Shown here piece by piece: positions 53,609 to 62,607 of a stretch of 64,000 nucleotides of DNA. The notes under the pieces are model-generated. The model was not told where the DNA came from and ran no database searches. It saw only the letters and a program-made list of their open reading frames with translations. Where the stretch lies: assembly GCF_003865035.1 (NCBI RefSeq), contig NZ_BHVZ01000004.1, forward strand, positions 191,113 through 255,112, given 5' to 3'. How positions within the stretch are numbered: the first letter of the stretch is position 1; the number at the start of each line of letters is the position of its first letter. This stretch comes from Anaerotignum faecicola. Lineage in GTDB: Bacteria > Bacillota > Clostridia > Lachnospirales > Anaerotignaceae. A program made the position numbers and the translations under genes.

Positions 53609-55645
53609 TTAAATTTCTCTTAATGCCATTGCGCTTTTCGGCGGCAGGGGCAGCAGCACATTCCCGTTTCGGACGGGATAGGAAAAGCCGAACTCCGTAA
53701 AGCCGTCCCGATTCGTCATGAGACAATTTTGCAGCGTGCCTTCTGCCTGCACACCCATCTGCCAGACAGGGATGGACACCGTCCGGATTTCCTCTGTATT
53801 ATTCAGCGCAACCAGAATTTTTTCTTTTTCATCGAACCGCCCGTAGGCAAGCACGCCATAAGCCCCATAAAGCTGCTTCAGCGAGCCATGGCGCAGAACG
53901 GGATACTCTTTCCGCAGGGAAATTGCTGCCTTATGGAAGGCAATCAGCTCCATATCCTCCCTGCCCCAAGGATAGGTGCGGCGGTTATCGGGGTCTGTCC
54001 AGCCTGTTACGCCTGCTTCGTCCCCGTAATATACGGTCGGCGCACCGCTCCATGTCATTTGCAGCAAAACAGCTTCGCGCAGCACCGCTTTTTCCACATT
54101 TGCATCCGCCGCGGCACTGCCCTCTGTTTCCACTCTGCCGATTTGGCGATTGGTGCGCGTGAGAAAGCGGGAATGGTCATGATTGGAAAGCTGATTCATG
54201 GCAACAGAAATCGCCTGTGACGGCAGCCTCCCCATCTGATAGCTCATGGTTCCCCAGAACACATCCGCATTATTATACATATCCTCGCGCTTTTCGGTGC
54301 TATGCTTGGAAACCCCCGTCAGAAACCATGTGACAGGCTCCATGAAGGCATCGTAATTCATAATGGAATCCCATTGATTGCCCGTCAGCCAAGGGGCGGC
54401 ATCGCCGTAATGCTCCGCCAGAATCAGCTTATCGGGAGAAACGCTCTTGACTGCGGTGCGGAACATCCGCCAGAAGGCATGGTTGAATTCCTCTGTTTTT
54501 CCTAAATCCGCGGCAACATCCAGCCGCCAGCCATCCGCATCGAACGGCGGCGAAACCCAACGCCTTGCAATCGCAAGAAGCTCCTCTCGGAGCGCCGCAC
54601 AGCCCTCCACATTCAGCTTCGGGTGGTTTTCATAGCCCCACCAGCCCTCGTAGGTACCATCCGCGTTCCAGTAAAAATAATCATGATAGGGGCTATCCGC
54701 ATGCCGATATGCGCCGCGCAGCTTGCCCCTGTAAAGTCCCTCTCTGTCGAGCCATTTATGAAAAGCTCCGCAATGGTTAAAAACGCCGTCCAGAATGACG
54801 CGCATCCCTCTTGCGTGCGCCTGCTGTATCAGCTCTGCGAAAAGTGCATCCGAGGCGGCAAGGTTTTCGTCCGCTGTTGTGCGAGCGGCATAAAGCGATG
54901 CGGTTTCATTCGTTTTGGCATCTGCCGCCAGAACAGAACCGCTTTCTCTGACGATTTTCCCGAAATGGGGGTCGATATGCCAATAATCCTGCGTATCGTA
55001 TTTATGATTGCTTGGCGAAACAAAAAGCGGATTGAAATAAAGTACCTCTACGCCCAGCTCCGCCAGATAGTCCAGTTTATTGAGCACGCCCTGCAAATCT
55101 CCGCCATAAAAACGGTTGATATCGCTTGCAGCAGGCAGGCTGCTCCAATCCGTGACCTGCTCGGTTTTCTGCTTCAGATAAATATATTCATTCGTTTTCA
55201 CATCATTGGAGACATCCCCATTGGCAAAGCGGTCGGGGTAAATCTGATACATCACCGCGCCCTTCGCCCAATCGGGCGTTCGGTAATCGCGGAAAATCTG
55301 AAATTCCCCCTCGTGCTTATATTCCGAAAAAAAGCCGTATTTTGTATAATAGCCTACTGCTTCGCCGCATTGCAGGCGGAAATAATAGGTCATTTCCTCC
55401 GCAGTCGGGGGCAGGGTTGCCTGAAAATAAGAAAAAGCCCCCTGCGTTTTGGTCTCCTCCATGAGATATTCCCGTTCATTCGTGCAGAGGAAAACAGCAG
55501 AAACCGTCCCTCTCCCGACACGAATACGCACATTGACCCAATCCTCCGCGGTCGGCTCCGCAGGAGAGCGGAACTGCCTTGTTTCATCGCTATAGACTGC
55601 CTGTATGCGAAATTCCTCCGCAGACAGACCGAAATTATCATCCAT
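53609..55645 (-). CDS. GH13 neopullulanase/maltogenic-amylase-type glycosidase
   Basis: 678 residues: N-terminal CBM34-like domain (residues 1-125), then the GH13 barrel with region I DGVFNHCG, region II DGWRLDVAAD (nucleophile aspartate), region III LAEHYGD (acid/base glutamate) and region IV NHDHSR; C-terminal beta domain. No signal peptide, so cytoplasmic and active on imported maltodextrins. Overall plan is that of GH13_20 enzymes. Complete. Confidence 0.9.
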   Translation of the reverse strand: MDDNFGLSAEEFRIQAVYSDETRQFRSPAEPTAEDWVNVRIRVGRGTVSAVFLCTNEREYLMEETKTQGAFSYFQATLPPTAEEMTYYFRLQCGEAVGYYTKYGFFSEYKHEGEFQIFRDYRTPDWAKGAVMYQIYPDRFANGDVSNDVKTNEYIYLKQKTEQVTDWSSLPAASDINRFYGGDLQGVLNKLDYLAELGVEVLYFNPLFVSPSNHKYDTQDYWHIDPHFGKIVRESGSVLAADAKTNETASLYAARTTADENLAASDALFAELIQQAHARGMRVILDGVFNHCGAFHKWLDREGLYRGKLRGAYRHADSPYHDYFYWNADGTYEGWWGYENHPKLNVEGCAALREELLAIARRWVSPPFDADGWRLDVAADLGKTEEFNHAFWRMFRTAVKSVSPDKLILAEHYGDAAPWLTGNQWDSIMNYDAFMEPVTWFLTGVSKHSTEKREDMYNNADVFWGTMSYQMGRLPSQAISVAMNQLSNHDHSRFLTRTNRQIGRVETEGSAAADANVEKAVLREAVLLQMTWSGAPTVYYGDEAGVTGWTDPDNRRTYPWGREDMELIAFHKAAISLRKEYPVLRHGSLKQLYGAYGVLAYGRFDEKEKILVALNNTEEIRTVSIPVWQMGVQAEGTLQNCLMTNRDGFTEFGFSYPVRNGNVLLPLPPKSAMALREI

Positions 55646-55956
55646 CGGCTTTCACCACCTTCCTTTGCACATCATCGGGTTTTATTATAAGGGGAAAGGA
55701 CGGAAGGTGTCAATTTTTCCGAAAAATTCCCCCGCAAGCAAAAAAAGAGCGACCGCACAGTGCTTCAATGCAGTCATCTGCGGTCGCTCCCTCTTTTCTA
55801 AAAAAGAGAAGGTATGATGGGTGAAAAATATTGGGGAGTTTTCACAAATCCAGTATAGCATGTGGGGCAATTTTTGTCCAGAAAGGAAAGCCGCTTTGGA
55901 AATAAGATAAATTTATAGTTTTCTTTTTACAATAAAATCTTCTTATTAGAAATTCC
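55646..55956. terminator. Intergenic region with the BofC-like gene's terminator
   Basis: 311 bp without a gene. Main content is a strong hairpin, GAGCGACCGCA / TGCGGTCGCTC (about 55746-55790, 11-bp stem, T-rich tail), which ends the leftward transcript of the BofC-like gene. The remainder is AT-rich and probably contains the GH13 promoter. Confidence 0.8.
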
Positions 55957-56490
55957 TTATGACATAAAATCCGCAAGCACCTTCGCCAGATTTTCCTCCC
56001 CGATGACGCGCATCCCCTCCTGAAGCTGTCTGGCTTCGCCATCCGGCAAGGCGGAAAGCGGCAGCTCTGTCCGCTCCTTCAGGCGCAGCTGCTTTTTCCC
56101 ATCCTCATAGAAAACCGCAAGAAAGCCGTCATCCTCGCCCAGAACATAAACCTCATCACTCATCCCCTCGATGCTGCACCGCAGAACCACCTGCTCCGAT
56201 GAGAAAAAGACCACCTGCCAGCCTGTGTAAATGCTCTTTAGCTGTTCCAAATCCAAGCCCTGCAGAAATTCCGGTGCCGGCTCGATGTGCTTTTTCATCA
56301 CCCTATCCTGCGTATAAAAATATTGATAAACGATTTTCGTTCCGGCATGAATCCGCTTTTTTTCTTCCAAAACGGCATGTGCCTGCGTTTCTGCCGGATG
56401 CTGCTCCCCTCTCCAAAGGGCTGCGTAATACCCTGCCAGCAGGCAAACCAGAAAGCTGAGCAGAGCTGCAATGACTGCTGTTTTTCGCAT
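55957..56490 (-). CDS. BofC-like protein
   Basis: 177 residues from the ATG at 56488-56490 (GAGGTG site; earlier in-frame ATG has none). N-terminal membrane anchor/signal (MRKTAVIAALLSFLVCLLAG), a linker, then a domain with LQGLDLEQLKSIYTGWQVVFFSS, VYVLGEDDGFLAVF that resembles the BofC C-terminal domain. BofC controls sigma-K activation timing in Bacillus through SpoIVB; role in this host inferred. Short C-terminal helical tail. Confidence 0.65.
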   Translation of the reverse strand: MRKTAVIAALLSFLVCLLAGYYAALWRGEQHPAETQAHAVLEEKKRIHAGTKIVYQYFYTQDRVMKKHIEPAPEFLQGLDLEQLKSIYTGWQVVFFSSEQVVLRCSIEGMSDEVYVLGEDDGFLAVFYEDGKKQLRLKERTELPLSALPDGEARQLQEGMRVIGEENLAKVLADFMS

Positions 56491-56550
56491 TGTATCACCT
56501 CTTTGGAGGGAGTATGGACACAAATATTGCAATTTATACCACAATAAAAA

Positions 56551-56572
56551 AAGCCATGCGCGAACATGGCTT
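56551..56572 (-). terminator. Terminator of the phosphofructokinase gene
   Basis: AGCCATG(CGCGAA)CATGGCT; seven-base stem, U7 tract on the minus strand. Confidence 0.85.
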
Positions 56573-56580
56573 GCATATCC

Positions 56581-57804
56581 TTAATACAGATGCAGATGTA
56601 CGGGAACGCCGTTTTTATAGGTACAGGGCAATTCGCCTTGAATGAGGGGCAGAAGATATGTAAGCATTTCCTCTGTCACATCGTTGCCCGCCTCGTTAAT
56701 CCATGTATCGGGAACGGTTTTCACATGGTTTGCAATCTGCCCGATATCCACGAAATCAATGCCGAAGCGGTAAGGCTGCTCAGAGGTACGACGGATGCAC
56801 GCCATTTTGCCCGTGCCGCCGCTGATGGCATAATCTGCCGCCGCCGCGCCAATCAATCTGGATTCATAAATATCGGATGCGGATGCCACATGAGACGCAC
56901 AACGCTGCATCACATTCAGCTCAATGCTTCTGACCTTGCAGCCGATTTCAAAACGAAGGATTTCCTCCAGATAGCGCGCCGCACCTGCCAGAATTTTATG
57001 CCCGAATGCGTCCGCCGCTCTGTTCTGCAGGGAATCGGTCACATAATCGCCCTCCTCGTTGCGCAGACCTTCGCTGACCGCAATGACGATAGAGTGCTTT
57101 TGTGCCATTTTTTCACGCACATCCTCCAGAAAACGGTCTACAAGGAAGGGTCTTTCGCAAAGATAAATCAAATCGGGCGCAGAATCTCCGTTCAATCTGC
57201 CAAGCGCAGAGGAAGCCGTCAGCCAGCCTGCATCCCTGCCCATGATTTCCACAATCGTGATGGAGGGCTGCGCGTATACGTTACAGTCGCAGGCAATTTC
57301 GGACATCGTTGCCGCAACATATTTCGCCGCAGAGCCAAAGCCGGGGCAATGGTCTGTTTCCATCAGGTCATTATCAATCGTTTTCGGTGCGCCGATGATT
57401 TTGACATCATCAACATGCATGCGTTCGCAGAAGCCTGCCAGCTTATGCACGGTGTCCATAGAATCATTCCCACCGATATAAACGAAATAACCGATATCAT
57501 ATTTACGGAAAATGCCCAGAATCTTATCATATTCAAAGGTGCTTTCCTCCCAATCGGACAGCTTCATGCGGCAGGAGCCAAGCGCAGAGGATGGTGTCTG
57601 GCAGAGCAGCTGCAGGGTTTCGGGGTCTGCCAGTGCCTCTGTCAGGTCAATCAGCTTATCCGTCAGGATACCCATAATACCGTTTTTCGCACCATAAATT
57701 TTACCAACATTCTGATTGGTCATTGCTTTTTCCACAACGCCTGCCAAGGTCGCATTGATGGCAACAGAAGGTCCGCCGGATTGGGCAACCAGAAGATTTT
57801 TCAT
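56581..57804 (-). CDS. pfp: 6-phosphofructokinase, pyrophosphate-dependent type
   Basis: 407 residues. Phosphoryl-donor loop reads YIGGNDSMDT and the substrate loop GAPKTIDNDL: an aspartate in place of the second glycine of GGDGS and a lysine before TIDND are the marks of PPi-using enzymes; ATP enzymes have glycines at both. Fructose-6-phosphate binding residues (SAMGRDAG-type MGRDAGWL) are present. Function: glycolytic phosphorylation with PPi, reversible. Reads leftwards, with its own terminator. Confidence 0.85.
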   Translation of the reverse strand: MKNLLVAQSGGPSVAINATLAGVVEKAMTNQNVGKIYGAKNGIMGILTDKLIDLTEALADPETLQLLCQTPSSALGSCRMKLSDWEESTFEYDKILGIFRKYDIGYFVYIGGNDSMDTVHKLAGFCERMHVDDVKIIGAPKTIDNDLMETDHCPGFGSAAKYVAATMSEIACDCNVYAQPSITIVEIMGRDAGWLTASSALGRLNGDSAPDLIYLCERPFLVDRFLEDVREKMAQKHSIVIAVSEGLRNEEGDYVTDSLQNRAADAFGHKILAGAARYLEEILRFEIGCKVRSIELNVMQRCASHVASASDIYESRLIGAAAADYAISGGTGKMACIRRTSEQPYRFGIDFVDIGQIANHVKTVPDTWINEAGNDVTEEMLTYLLPLIQGELPCTYKNGVPVHLHLY

Positions 57805-57896
57805 AGTAACCAGCCTTTCCTGTCCCTGAAAAAGGACATCTCAAATTCATTTCCTAGCAATTTTTTAGCAATTTTTTAACGGGTAAACCAAAAAAA

Positions 57897-57940
57897 GAAA
57901 ACCATGCCCGAAAAAAAATACTTTTCAGGACATGGTTATT
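57897..57940 (-). terminator. Terminator of the purine permease gene
   Basis: AACCATGCCC pairs with GGACATGGTT (one mismatch) enclosing an inner GAAAA/TTTTC extension; U-rich minus-strand tail. Confidence 0.75.
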
Positions 57941-57966
57941 ATAACACGTTTTTATGAAATTGCAAA

Positions 57967-59304
57967 TCAGCCAAGAATCAGCTTTAAGAAGAACAGAATT
58001 GCAATGATGACGATAACGGGATTCAGCTCGTTCTTTTTGCCGCCGAACAGCTTCAGCAGTACATAGGAAATTACGCCGAATACCAGACCCTCGGAGATGC
58101 TGTAGCATACAACCATCATCAGGATTGTCATGAATGCAGGGAAGCCCTCTGTGTAATCAGAGAAATCAATATCCCTTACGTTTTCAACCATCATCAGACC
58201 AACAACGACCAATGCGGGTGTGGTAGCAAAGGAAGGGATGGTTGTCAGGATGGGAGAGAACAGCAGTGCAACCAAGAACAAAATACCTGCTGTAAATGCT
58301 GTCAGACCGGAGCGACCGCCATCGGAAACGCCGGATGCAGATTCAACGAAGGTGGTTACTGTGGAGGTACCCAAAACAGCACCGATGGTTGTTGCCAATG
58401 CGTCCGCAAACAATGCGCCTTTAATCTTGGGCAGCTTGCCCTCCTTATCCAAGAAGCCTGCCTTTGTGGATACGCCAATCAGTGTACCCAGTGTGTCGAA
58501 CAGGTCAACAAACAGGAATGCAAACACAACAACGATAAAATCGAAGATAGAAATACCGGAGAAGCTCAGCTTGCCGGCAATGGGTGCGATGCTGGGGGGT
58601 GCGGAAATCAGACCTGTGGGAATCAGGGAATATACGCCTGCTTCCACATCAACCACATAAACCCCTGCAAGCTGGCAGATGATACCCAGAATCCATGTAA
58701 TCAGGATACCAACCAGAAGTGCGCCCTTTACCTTTCTGATCACCAGCACCAGTGTGATGATGGTACCAATCAGAGCAAGCGCAACGGGAACGGTTTTCAC
58801 ATCGCCAAGGCTGACACAGGTAGAAGGATTGTTGATGACAACACCGGCATTCTGCAAGCCGATGAATGCGATAAACATACCGATACCAACGCTTACTGCT
58901 TTTTTCATGTTTGCAGGAATGGCATTAAAGATTGCCTCACGCACATTGACTGCGGATAAAATAATAAAAATGATACCTTCCACAAATACTGCCGCCAATG
59001 CAACGTGCCAGCTATACCCCTTCTGCGCGCAAATGGTAAAAGCAAAATACGCATTCAGCCCCATACCGGGTGCCAGAACAAAGGGATAGTTCGCAAAAAA
59101 TGCCATAAAGAATGTACCTAAGGCAGAAGCGATACAGGTTGCTGTCAGAAGCGCACCGGCATCCATGCCTGTTGTAGAGAGGATGCTGGGATTAACCACG
59201 AGGATGTACGCCATCGTCATGAAGGTGGTCAAGCCTGCCATCAGCTCTGTTTTGAAGGTTGTTTTATTTTCCTTCAACTTGAAACACTTTTCAATAAAAT
59301 CCAA
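57967..59304 (-). CDS. NCS2-family purine permease (AzgA/PbuG-like)
   Basis: 445 residues, about 12-14 membrane segments, with TAFMTMAYILVVNPSIL near the N terminus, the TCIASALGTFFMAFFANYPF and ALAPGMGLNAYFAFT signatures (here VLAPGMGLNAYFAF), and DTLGTLIGVS in the second half. These match hypoxanthine/guanine/adenine permeases of the AzgA branch. Divergent from guaA (304 bp apart), consistent with purine metabolism. No purine riboswitch is seen in the leader. Confidence 0.9.
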   Translation of the reverse strand: MDFIEKCFKLKENKTTFKTELMAGLTTFMTMAYILVVNPSILSTTGMDAGALLTATCIASALGTFFMAFFANYPFVLAPGMGLNAYFAFTICAQKGYSWHVALAAVFVEGIIFIILSAVNVREAIFNAIPANMKKAVSVGIGMFIAFIGLQNAGVVINNPSTCVSLGDVKTVPVALALIGTIITLVLVIRKVKGALLVGILITWILGIICQLAGVYVVDVEAGVYSLIPTGLISAPPSIAPIAGKLSFSGISIFDFIVVVFAFLFVDLFDTLGTLIGVSTKAGFLDKEGKLPKIKGALFADALATTIGAVLGTSTVTTFVESASGVSDGGRSGLTAFTAGILFLVALLFSPILTTIPSFATTPALVVVGLMMVENVRDIDFSDYTEGFPAFMTILMMVVCYSISEGLVFGVISYVLLKLFGGKKNELNPVIVIIAILFFLKLILG

Positions 59305-59345
59305 AAGAAACCCTCCTTTTATAATGATAAAATACCAACTCCCAC

Positions 59346-59374
59346 ATTATATCTGGTTTTTCTTGAACTTTCAA
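59346..59374 (-). promoter_or_regulatory. Promoter of the purine permease
   Basis: On the minus strand TTGAAA (59369-59374), 17 bp, TATAAT (59346-59351). The transcript start would lie about 30 bases before the AGGAGGG site. Confidence 0.6.
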
Positions 59375-59473
59375 CTCCTTTTCCCTTGTGTTTCCACAAA
59401 AAACTTTTATCCGTCCCATAAAATATTCTTATCTGTTTTTCGGAAAAATACACTGATAGTGTGCTGCTTTCTC

Positions 59474-59502
59474 TTGTCAATCTTTTTTTGCTATGGTAAG
59501 AT
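59474..59502 (+). promoter_or_regulatory. Promoter of guaA
   Basis: TTGTCA (59474-59479), 17 bp, TAAGAT (59497-59502). The predicted transcript start is around 59509, followed by the leader hairpin at 59528. Confidence 0.6.
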
Positions 59503-59527
59503 AGAAAAAAGAAACGATAGTAAGCAG

Positions 59528-59555
59528 ACCGTCGGCACTGCCGGCGGTTTTCTCA
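59528..59555 (+). terminator. Leader terminator before guaA (possible attenuator)
   Basis: ACCGTCGGCA-CTGCCGGCGGT stem (one G-U type pair) with a TTTTCTC tail, lying between the promoter and the guaA start. Full read-through is needed for guaA, so conditional termination is possible. No anti-terminator or riboswitch was recognised. Confidence 0.55.
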
Positions 59556-59608
59556 TTCTTTTTCTATCATGAAAAAAATAAAACTTTTCATAAAAACGGA
59601 GGGATATA

Positions 59609-61147
59609 ATGAATCAAGAAATGATCCTCATTCTGGACTTCGGCGGTCAGTATAATCAGCTGATTGCCCGCCGTGTCAGAGAACATCATGTATACTGCGA
59701 AATCATGCCCTGGAAAAAATCCTTGGAGGAAATCAAGGCGAAAAACCCCAAGGGCATCATCTTCACAGGCGGCCCCAACAGCGTTTACGATGACGCTTCT
59801 CCTAAGGTTGATTCTGCCCTGTTTGCGCTGGGCGTGCCCATTCTGGGTATCTGCTACGGCTGTCAGCTGATGGCGTACACACTGGGCGGCAAGGTTGGAC
59901 ATGCTGCCGAGCTGAGTGAATACGGCAAGGCTGAGGTTGCCTTCGATACCACAAGCAAGCTGCTAAAGGGCATCGGCGCAAATGAAATTTGCTGGATGAG
60001 CCACACGGATTATGTGACAGAGCTGCCCGAAGGCTTCCGCATCATCGGGAAAACCCCTACCTGCCCCGCGGCTGCCATCGAATGTGAAGCAAAGGGCTTC
60101 TATGGCGTGCAGTTCCACCCTGAGGTAAACCATACACCCAAAGGCTCTGCATTGATTAAAAACTTCCTGTTTGAGGTCTGCGGCTGCAAGGGCGATTGGA
60201 CAATGACAAACTACATCGAAGACCAGATTAAAAAAATCCGCGAGCAGGTTGGCGACGGCAAGGCTTTGTGCGCCCTCTCCGGCGGCGTAGATTCCTCCGT
60301 TGTTGCGGCTCTGGTTTCCAAGGCTATCGGTAAGCAGCTGACCTGCGTTTTCGTTGACCATGGTCTGATGCGTAAAAACGAAGGCGACGAGGTAGAGCAG
60401 ATTTTTGACGGCTATTTCGATTCTCATTTCGTAAGAGCAAATGCACAGGAGCGCTTCCTTTCCAAGCTGAAGGGCGTAACCGACCCCGAACAGAAGCGTA
60501 AAATCATCGGCGCGGAATTTATCCGTGTATTTGAAGATGAAGCAAGAAAAATCGGCAAGGTAGATTATCTGGTGCAGGGAACAATTTATCCCGATATCAT
60601 CGAAAGCGGTCTGGGAGATTCCGCAGTCATCAAATCCCATCATAACGTAGGCGGTCTGCCCTCCGTTGTTGATTTTGAGGAGCTGATTGAGCCCCTGCGC
60701 CTGCTGTTTAAGGATGAGGTGCGTCAGATGGGTCTGGAACTCGGTCTGCCGGAATATCTGGTATATCGCCAGCCCTTCCCCGGTCCCGGTCTGGGTGTGC
60801 GCGTGATTGGCGAGGTAACAGAGGATAAGGTTGCGATTTTGCAGGATGCGGATGCGATTTTCAGAGAGGAAATTGCAAAGGCAGGTCTGGATAGAGATAT
60901 TAACCAGTATTTCGCGGTTATCACAGATGTGCGCTCCGTTGGCGTTATGGGCGACTTCCGTACCTATGATTATACCATTGCCCTGCGCGGCGTAACCACA
61001 ACCGACTTCATGACTGCCGATTGGGCAAGAATCCCCTATGAGGTACTGGATAAGGTTTCTACCCGTATCGTAAATGAGGTAAAGCATGTCAATCGTATCG
61101 TGTATGATATCACCTCTAAGCCACCCGCAACGATTGAGTTTGAATAA
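59609..61147 (+). CDS. guaA: GMP synthase (glutamine-hydrolysing)
   Basis: 512 residues: class I glutaminase with GICYGCQLM (catalytic cysteine) and QFHPEVNHT, the PP-loop SGGVDSSVV in the ATP pyrophosphatase domain, and a complete C-terminal dimerisation domain ([13 protein letters not shown]). It converts XMP to GMP. The 3' end (ATTGAGTTTGAATAA) is the kind of site used for guaA integration by mobile elements; the gene is intact to its stop. Confidence 0.95.
   Translation: MNQEMILILDFGGQYNQLIARRVREHHVYCEIMPWKKSLEEIKAKNPKGIIFTGGPNSVYDDASPKVDSALFALGVPILGICYGCQLMAYTLGGKVGHAAELSEYGKAEVAFDTTSKLLKGIGANEICWMSHTDYVTELPEGFRIIGKTPTCPAAAIECEAKGFYGVQFHPEVNHTPKGSALIKNFLFEVCGCKGDWTMTNYIEDQIKKIREQVGDGKALCALSGGVDSSVVAALVSKAIGKQLTCVFVDHGLMRKNEGDEVEQIFDGYFDSHFVRANAQERFLSKLKGVTDPEQKRKIIGAEFIRVFEDEARKIGKVDYLVQGTIYPDIIESGLGDSAVIKSHHNVGGLPSVVDFEELIEPLRLLFKDEVRQMGLELGLPEYLVYRQPFPGPGLGVRVIGEVTEDKVAILQDADAIFREEIAKAGLDRDINQYFAVITDVRSVGVMGDFRTYDYTIALRGVTTTDFMTADWARIPYEVLDKVSTRIVNEVKHVNRIVYDITSKPPATIEFE
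61132..61147 (+). other. Probable attachment site, 3' end of guaA
   Basis: The last 16 bases of guaA. Many integrative elements insert at this spot and regenerate the guaA end. An Xre, xis, int and mobC follow within 2.6 kb, fitting a new element starting here. The distal repeat lies outside the window. Confidence 0.55.
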
Positions 61148-61205
61148 ATCGAGTTGCTTAAAAAAGCCAGTGTTTATGCGGGTTTCAGCGATTTCGATTA
61201 GTCTT

Positions 61206-61255
61206 TTGATAACAAATTGATAACAGTCATAGCAAGTGCCATTATTCTTGTTATC
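61206..61255. promoter_or_regulatory. Candidate integrase arm-binding repeats
   Basis: TTGATAACA at 61206-61214 and 61217-61225, exactly 11 bp apart (same DNA face), plus an inverted GATAACAA at 61248-61255. They lie 60-110 bp inside the presumed attachment site, where arm-type sites of tyrosine integrases sit. Confidence 0.4.
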
Positions 61256-61344
61256 CAGTGGTTTATGGGTAACGGAACAATTAACAGGTGGCTTGCAGAC
61301 TAAAGTTCGGAGCTTGGCTCTGAACAAATTCCATATTATAAACT

Positions 61345-61387
61345 AAGCCCTTAGCTGTGGTTAATAACCATAGTTAAGGGCTTTTTT
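61345..61387. terminator. Strong hairpin after guaA
   Basis: AAGCCCTTA..TGGTTA / TAACCA..TTAAGGGCTT, about 18 bp with small mismatches, then TTTTTT. It ends guaA or the leftward xre transcript. Confidence 0.8.
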
Positions 61388-61439
61388 GTCGTTGCCAAAG
61401 CATCTGTAGGGAGCTGCCAGTGGCAGGTCCTGTAGGTGC

Positions 61440-61970
61440 TTATTTATCTTTCAAGTGGTCTTTGAATGCTTCCACGAGAGCGTCACTTAATTCCTGTGAT
61501 GGAACTTTTGCCCAACGCTGTGTGGTGTCGAACTCTGGATAATGGTAACGCCAGTTATCGTATTCTTCTCTGTTGATTTCTTCGGAAGATAGCTTGTCTG
61601 CCTGTTCTTTCCAAGCATACAGCATTTTGAGGAGTTCATATGCTTCTCTGCCTTTGTCCTTGTTGACCTTTAAGCATACCTCTCCGTCTGCTTCACTGAC
61701 AGTAAGACCGTAAATATCTTCAAGGGTAAACAGAGTGTGCATAAGACCGATATAGCTGTCTATGTCAGGAACATCAAGAGCCTGTGGAGAAACATCAAGC
61801 ACCTGTGCCAATGCATTTGTAAGGTCTGCTTTCGGTTTGCGTGTACCAGTTTCGTACTGTGCCAAACGCACATCAGCACTCTTTTCTGGAAAACCGATTG
61901 CTGTACCGAGATACTTTTGTGTCATACCACGCATTAGTCTGAAAAAATGTATTCTTTCGCTGATAGCCAT
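61440..61970 (-). CDS. Xre-family repressor of the guaA-inserted element
   Basis: 176 residues: N-terminal HTH (MRGMTQKYLGTAIGFPEKSA...ETGTRKPKADLTNALAQVLDV) and a C-terminal domain of about 110 residues, larger than Cro-type repressors. Divergent from xis-int and facing repeated ATGTTTAGT motifs, so it probably controls excision and its own gene. Homologous arrangements occur in Clostridia integrative elements. Confidence 0.85.
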   Translation of the reverse strand: MAISERIHFFRLMRGMTQKYLGTAIGFPEKSADVRLAQYETGTRKPKADLTNALAQVLDVSPQALDVPDIDSYIGLMHTLFTLEDIYGLTVSEADGEVCLKVNKDKGREAYELLKMLYAWKEQADKLSSEEINREEYDNWRYHYPEFDTTQRWAKVPSQELSDALVEAFKDHLKDK

Positions 61971-62014
61971 AATGATACGCTCCTTTTATATTTAGTGAAA
62001 TAAGTATAGCAGAA

Positions 62015-62133
62015 ATGTTTAGTGGAAGTCAAGAAAAACCGAAACAAAAATGTTTAATATTTTCTTTGCAACCACTTGACAATAGCAAATATGTTTAGTA
62101 AAATAAATTACGAATTAAACAAATATGCTTAAT
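62015..62133. promoter_or_regulatory. Repeated operator motif ATGTTTAGT and relatives
   Basis: ATGTTTAGT at 62015-62023 and 62091-62099, ATGTTTAAT at 62050-62058, ATGCTTAAT at 62125-62133, and inverted ATTAAACAA at 62114-62122. Several copies between divergent xre and xis are the usual pattern for repressor operators. Confidence 0.55.
62076..62104 (+). promoter_or_regulatory. xis-int promoter
   Basis: TTGACA (62076-62081), 17 bp, TAAAAT (62099-62104). An ATGTTTAGT copy (62091-62099) sits in the spacer and touches the -10, so repressor binding would block it. Confidence 0.65.
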
Positions 62134-62418
62134 GCGACAACTGAATGACCGTCCGAAAAGCCAAACCGCCAAGACCTCGTCGGAGCAAGTTCCGTATCGT
62201 TCGCTTGTGTGCAAGCACAAAAGCTCATTCGCTGCACTGCTCCTCCTCTTCCCCAAAAGTCTCCGACTTTTCGGGAACCCCTATACGAGCGAGCGCCTGA
62301 TGTACTGCGGTGCATTGGGACAGCACAGCGCCTGCCGACAAGCAGGAGTGCCTGTTGGAACTTTAACACGGAGAAAGCGGCAAGCAAAAAATTATTTTAA
62401 GAAAGGAAGAAAAAGGAT

Positions 62419-62607
62419 ATGGAAAACAGATTTATCCGAGCCGAAGATGTGGCTCAGGAACTAAACGTATCAAAACCTTATGCATATAAACTCATCAGAC
62501 AATTAAATGAGGAATTGAAAGCAAAGGGCTTTATTACGATTGCAGGGCGTGTAAATCGCCAGTATTTTTACGAAAGGCTCTACGGAGCAGGAAAGGGGGA
62601 AATGTAA
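62419..62607 (+). CDS. xis: Excisionase-like small DNA-binding protein
   Basis: 62 residues, MENRFIRAEDVAQELNVSKP, with a helix-turn-helix and a basic middle (NRQYFYERLYG). Ends two codons before int; such a gene just before a tyrosine integrase is the excisionase. GGAAGAAAAAGG lies upstream. Confidence 0.8.
   Translation: MENRFIRAEDVAQELNVSKPYAYKLIRQLNEELKAKGFITIAGRVNRQYFYERLYGAGKGEM

Larger units (their letters stand above)
61971..62418. promoter_or_regulatory. Xre/int control region followed by hairpin-rich DNA
   Basis: 448 bp without a supported gene. Near xre are operator repeats and the int promoter (separate entries). From about 62135 to 62400 the DNA is GC-richer and contains small dyads: GCTTG/CAAGC at 62203-62216, AAAAGTC/GACTTTT near 62255-62271, CCTGC/GCAGG at 62331-62346. 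It could be a structured leader or a transfer origin; a mobilisation gene lies downstream. No ORF here is convincing. Confidence 0.4.

Noticed and set aside
59305..59608. Purine riboswitch between the purine permease and guaA
   Set aside because: The conserved core of the purine aptamer was not found in either leader; only promoters and a simple hairpin are present.
59963..61327. 454-codon frame opposite guaA
   Set aside because: Antisense shadow of guaA.
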